Below, in pieces: positions 61,524-64,000 of a stretch of DNA of 64,000 nucleotides. The translations under genes were made by a program, and so were the position numbers. Position 1 is the first letter of the stretch; each line of letters starts with the position of its first letter. The notes under the pieces are model-generated. The model searched no databases and was not told the origin of the DNA. It was given only the letters and a program-made list of their open reading frames with translations. The stretch comes from Cereibacter ovatus. Lineage in GTDB: Bacteria; Pseudomonadota; Alphaproteobacteria; Rhodobacterales; Rhodobacteraceae. The DNA is taken from positions 1 to 64,000 of the forward strand of contig NZ_OAOQ01000002.1 in NCBI RefSeq assembly GCF_900207575.1, read 5' to 3'.

Positions 61524-63883
61524 TGGACCGCCGCTTGCGCCCTGCGCCGGGCCTTGACGGCCTGACCGCGGACTATCGCCCCGATCCCGGCACGCCGGAC
61601 GAGATGATGGACGCGACCGGCCAGATCCGCCCGGTCTGGCAGGGCTTCATCCGCCATCTTGCCGGGCTCTCGCCCGACGAGCTGCACCGCCGCTTTGGCC
61701 GGGGCGATCAGTATCTGCGCGATGCGGGCGTGTTCTTCCGCCAGTATTCCGCCGAAGGGTCCGCCGAAAGGGCATGGCCGCTCAGCCATATCCCGGTGCT
61801 GATCGACGAAGGGGAATGGGCCACGCTGACCGCCGGCCTGATTCAGCGCGCCGAGGTGCTGGAAGCCCTGATGGCCGATCTTTACGGCCCGAACCGGCTG
61901 GTGGCGGACGGTGTGCTGCCGCCCGCGCTGGTTGCCGAAAACCCGGAATGGCTGCGCCCGATGGTGGGCATCGCGCCGCGCGGCGGGCATCACCTGCATT
62001 TTCTGGCGTTCGAGGTCGGCCGCGGCCCGGATGGCTGCTGGTGGGTGCTGGGCGACCGGGCGCAGGCGCCATCGGGGGCGGGGTTCGCGCTGGAAAACCG
62101 GGTGGCGACGGCGCGGGTGTTCTCGGATTTCTATGCCGAGGCGAATGTGCATCGTCTGGCCGGCTTTTTCCGCACCTTCCGCAATGCGCTTCAGGAATTG
62201 CAGCCTGATCCGCAGGGAAGGGTCGGCATCCTGACCCCGGGGCCGCTGAACGAGACCTATTACGAACACGCATGGATCGCGCGCTATCTGGGTTTTCTGC
62301 TGTTGCAGGGCGAGGATCTGACCGTCATCGGCGGGCAGTTGATGGTGCGCACCGTGGCCGGGCCGCGCCCGGTCAGCGTGCTGTGGCGCAGGCTGGATGG
62401 TGCCTATGCCGATCCGCTGGAACTGGACGGACGCTCGCAGATCGGGACGCCGGGGCTGGTCTCGGCGCTGCGCAACGGCTCGGTCACTCTGGTGAACACG
62501 CTGGGCTCGGGGGTGCTGGAGACACGGGCGCTGCTGGCCTTCATGCCGCGCATTGCCCGCGCGTTGCTGGGTCAGGATCTGATCCTGCCCAACATCGCCA
62601 CATGGTGGTGCGGGCAAGCGGCCGAACGCGCCCATGTCGCCGCCCATGCCGGGCGGATGATCCTGTCGCCGGCCCTGTCCACCCGCCAGCCGATCGAGGA
62701 CGGCCTGCCCGCGCCCCCCGGCCCGCTGGCCGACTGGCTGGACCGCGAAGGCACGGCGCTGGTCGGGCAGGAATCGGTCACGCTGTCCACCACGCCTGCC
62801 CATATCGACGGCAGGCTGGTGCCGCGCCCGATGAGTTTGCGGGTGTTTCTGGCCCGCACGCCGCAGGGCTGGCAGGCGATGCCGGGCGGCTTTGCCCGCA
62901 TCGGCCGGACCACCGACGCCCATGCCATCGCCATGCAGCAGGGCGGTGCCGCGGCCGATGTCTGGATCGTCAGCACCCATCCGGTCGAGCCGGCCAGCCT
63001 GATCCATGGCCGCGACCTGCAAGCGCGCGAAGGCGCGCTGCCGTCGCGCGCCGCCGACAACCTGTTCTGGCTTGGCCGCTATGTCGAACGGACCGAGGGC
63101 ATCATGCGCCTGTTGCGTGCCCATAACATCCGCCTCGCCGAAACCGATGACCCCCGTGCGCCGCTGCTGGCCGCGCTGGCGCCGCTGTTTCGCGGCCATG
63201 GGGTGAACCCCGACGAGGGCATCCCCCGTGGGTTGATCCAGACGCTGGGTTCCGCCGTTGCCAGTGCCGGGCAGGTGCGCGACAGGTTCTCGCCCGATGG
63301 CTGGCAGGCGCTGGCCGATCTGGAAAAGACCATGCGGCGGATGGCCGAACGGGTCGAGCCGGGTGACGATGCCGCCCGCGCGCTGTCGGCGCTGTTGCGC
63401 AAGATCACCGGCTTTTCCGGCCTCGTGCATGAAAACATGTATCGCGTCACCGGCTGGCGGTTTCTGGAACTAGGCCGCCATATCGAGCGCGCGGCCGGAA
63501 TGGCGGCGGTGCTGGCGACGCTGGCCGATCCGTGGGCGCCCGATGGCGGGCTGGATCTGGCGGTCGAGGTGGGCGATTCGGTGATGACCCACCGCCGCCG
63601 CTTTGCCGTCACCACCTCGCGCGAGACGGTGGTGGACCTGCTGGCGCTGGACGCGATGAACCCGCGCTCGATCCTGTTTCAACTGGATGGCATCCATGAA
63701 CAGGTGGGCTTCCTGCCCGGCGCCACGGCCAGCCCGATGCCCGACCTGATGCGCCTTGTGCTGCGCACCCGCACCAACCTTGCCACCGACCGGGCCGAGA
63801 CGCTGGACACCGACGCGCTCTGGCGTCTGCGCGGCGCGGTCTGGGAGATTTCAGACCTGATCACCGAGACTTACCTAAGCTGA
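61523..63883 (+). CDS. Circularly permuted ATP-grasp type 2 fused to alpha-E domain
   Basis: 786 residues from ATG 61523. The N-terminal half (to about 480) is the circularly permuted ATP-grasp 2 domain: FRRQYSAEGSAER-type loop, HIPVLIDEGEWATLTAGLIQRA, GVLPPALVAENPEWLRPM, VGILTPGPLNETYYEHAWIARYLG and PNIATWWCGQ. The C-terminal part (about 505-786) is the all-helical alpha-E domain: RAADNLFWLGRYVERTEGIMRLL, ENMYRVTGWRFLELGRHIERA, TTSRETVVDLLALDAMNPRS. In many bacteria these are separate genes. The fusion supports a shared complex. It ends overlapping the following transglutaminase start. Confidence 0.93.
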   Translation: MDRRLRPAPGLDGLTADYRPDPGTPDEMMDATGQIRPVWQGFIRHLAGLSPDELHRRFGRGDQYLRDAGVFFRQYSAEGSAERAWPLSHIPVLIDEGEWATLTAGLIQRAEVLEALMADLYGPNRLVADGVLPPALVAENPEWLRPMVGIAPRGGHHLHFLAFEVGRGPDGCWWVLGDRAQAPSGAGFALENRVATARVFSDFYAEANVHRLAGFFRTFRNALQELQPDPQGRVGILTPGPLNETYYEHAWIARYLGFLLLQGEDLTVIGGQLMVRTVAGPRPVSVLWRRLDGAYADPLELDGRSQIGTPGLVSALRNGSVTLVNTLGSGVLETRALLAFMPRIARALLGQDLILPNIATWWCGQAAERAHVAAHAGRMILSPALSTRQPIEDGLPAPPGPLADWLDREGTALVGQESVTLSTTPAHIDGRLVPRPMSLRVFLARTPQGWQAMPGGFARIGRTTDAHAIAMQQGGAAADVWIVSTHPVEPASLIHGRDLQAREGALPSRAADNLFWLGRYVERTEGIMRLLRAHNIRLAETDDPRAPLLAALAPLFRGHGVNPDEGIPRGLIQTLGSAVASAGQVRDRFSPDGWQALADLEKTMRRMAERVEPGDDAARALSALLRKITGFSGLVHENMYRVTGWRFLELGRHIERAAGMAAVLATLADPWAPDGGLDLAVEVGDSVMTHRRRFAVTTSRETVVDLLALDAMNPRSILFQLDGIHEQVGFLPGATASPMPDLMRLVLRTRTNLATDRAETLDTDALWRLRGAVWEISDLITETYLS

Positions 63884-64000
63884 TGCTGTATCAAGTGCGC
63901 CTGTCCGTCAGTTACCGCTATGCCCGCCCGGCCTCGGGCGGGCGCCACCTGCTGCGGCTGTTGCCGCGGCCCCTTCCCGGCGTGCAGGACGTGACCGACG
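63883..64000 (+). CDS. Second transglutaminase-family protein, 5' end only
   Basis: ATG 63883 overlaps the upstream stop as TGATG. The first 39 codons read MLYQVRLSVSYRYARPASGG and LLRLLPRPLPGVQDV. This is the N-terminal strand pattern of bacterial transglutaminase-like proteins (compare [18 protein letters not shown] in the gene at 58215). The gene is cut by the window end. Known clusters of this type continue with a proteasome-fold protease. Confidence 0.8.
   Translation, partial: MLYQVRLSVSYRYARPASGGRHLLRLLPRPLPGVQDVTD

Overview
The window is a GC-rich chromosomal segment from an alphaproteobacterium of the order Rhodobacterales (Rhodobacter sensu lato / Paracoccaceae). Supporting signs are the sigma/anti-sigma pair rpoE-chrR, whose ChrR zinc ligands fall at the residue numbers recalled for Rhodobacter sphaeroides, the adjacent FAD / DUF1365 / GPH transporter / DUF3833 / SDR operon, the order rbfA-truB-rpsO-pnp, and the order SdhAF4-rsmB-heparinase-purH-lspA. 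No database search was possible. Family assignments come from reading motifs, length and gene order.

Layout. 1-1725 is a scrap-yard of nested insertion-sequence fragments. 1903-1979 is an unusual short-variable-loop tRNA with a UAA anticodon. Housekeeping genes follow: a TSUP permease and dusA. 4214-15000 is an accessory block on the minus strand: an RTX protein, two large proteins with degenerate glycosyltransferase-like C-termini alternating with two GT4 glycosyltransferases, and a type I secretion ABC exporter plus HlyD adaptor. The last six genes are joined by stop/start overlaps, and a 7-bp tandem array sits over the last stop codon. A second RTX gene diverges at 15151. An IS3 remnant follows.

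17071-24079 (minus) is the RNA/translation operon rbfA-[NAGPA-like]-truB-[cysK]-[DUF1643]-rpsO-pnp. dapB diverges from it. 25063-36742 is mainly plus-strand housekeeping: rsmB, a heparinase II/III-like gene, purH, lspA, a DUF3035 lipoprotein, two M16 peptidases, mutL and rmuC. 36830-42810 is the singlet-oxygen stress module: rpoE-chrR leftward and the FAD/DUF1365/GPH/DUF3833/SDR operon rightward. Both are headed by the same promoter form, TGATCC-N18-TATCA.

43254-50205 groups lipid A phosphoethanolamine transferase with diacylglycerol kinase (which recycles its by-product), two paralogous OmpR-type two-component systems, a PepSY protein and a decayed cytochrome b gene. 50602-52187 holds a saccharopine dehydrogenase-like gene with a WGR partner and a small orphan ORF. 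52666-58081 holds three receiver proteins, two of them degenerate, around pyrD, DUF952 and a UshA-like 5'-nucleotidase. 58215-64000 is the start of a transglutaminase / DUF2126 / circularly permuted ATP-grasp / alpha-E cluster that runs off the edge.

The most system-like, least explained units are the RTX-glycosyltransferase-T1SS block (4307-16464) and the transglutaminase/ATP-grasp/alpha-E block (58215 onward). The phosphoethanolamine transferase/tandem two-component block and the UAA type I tRNA also deserve a second look.
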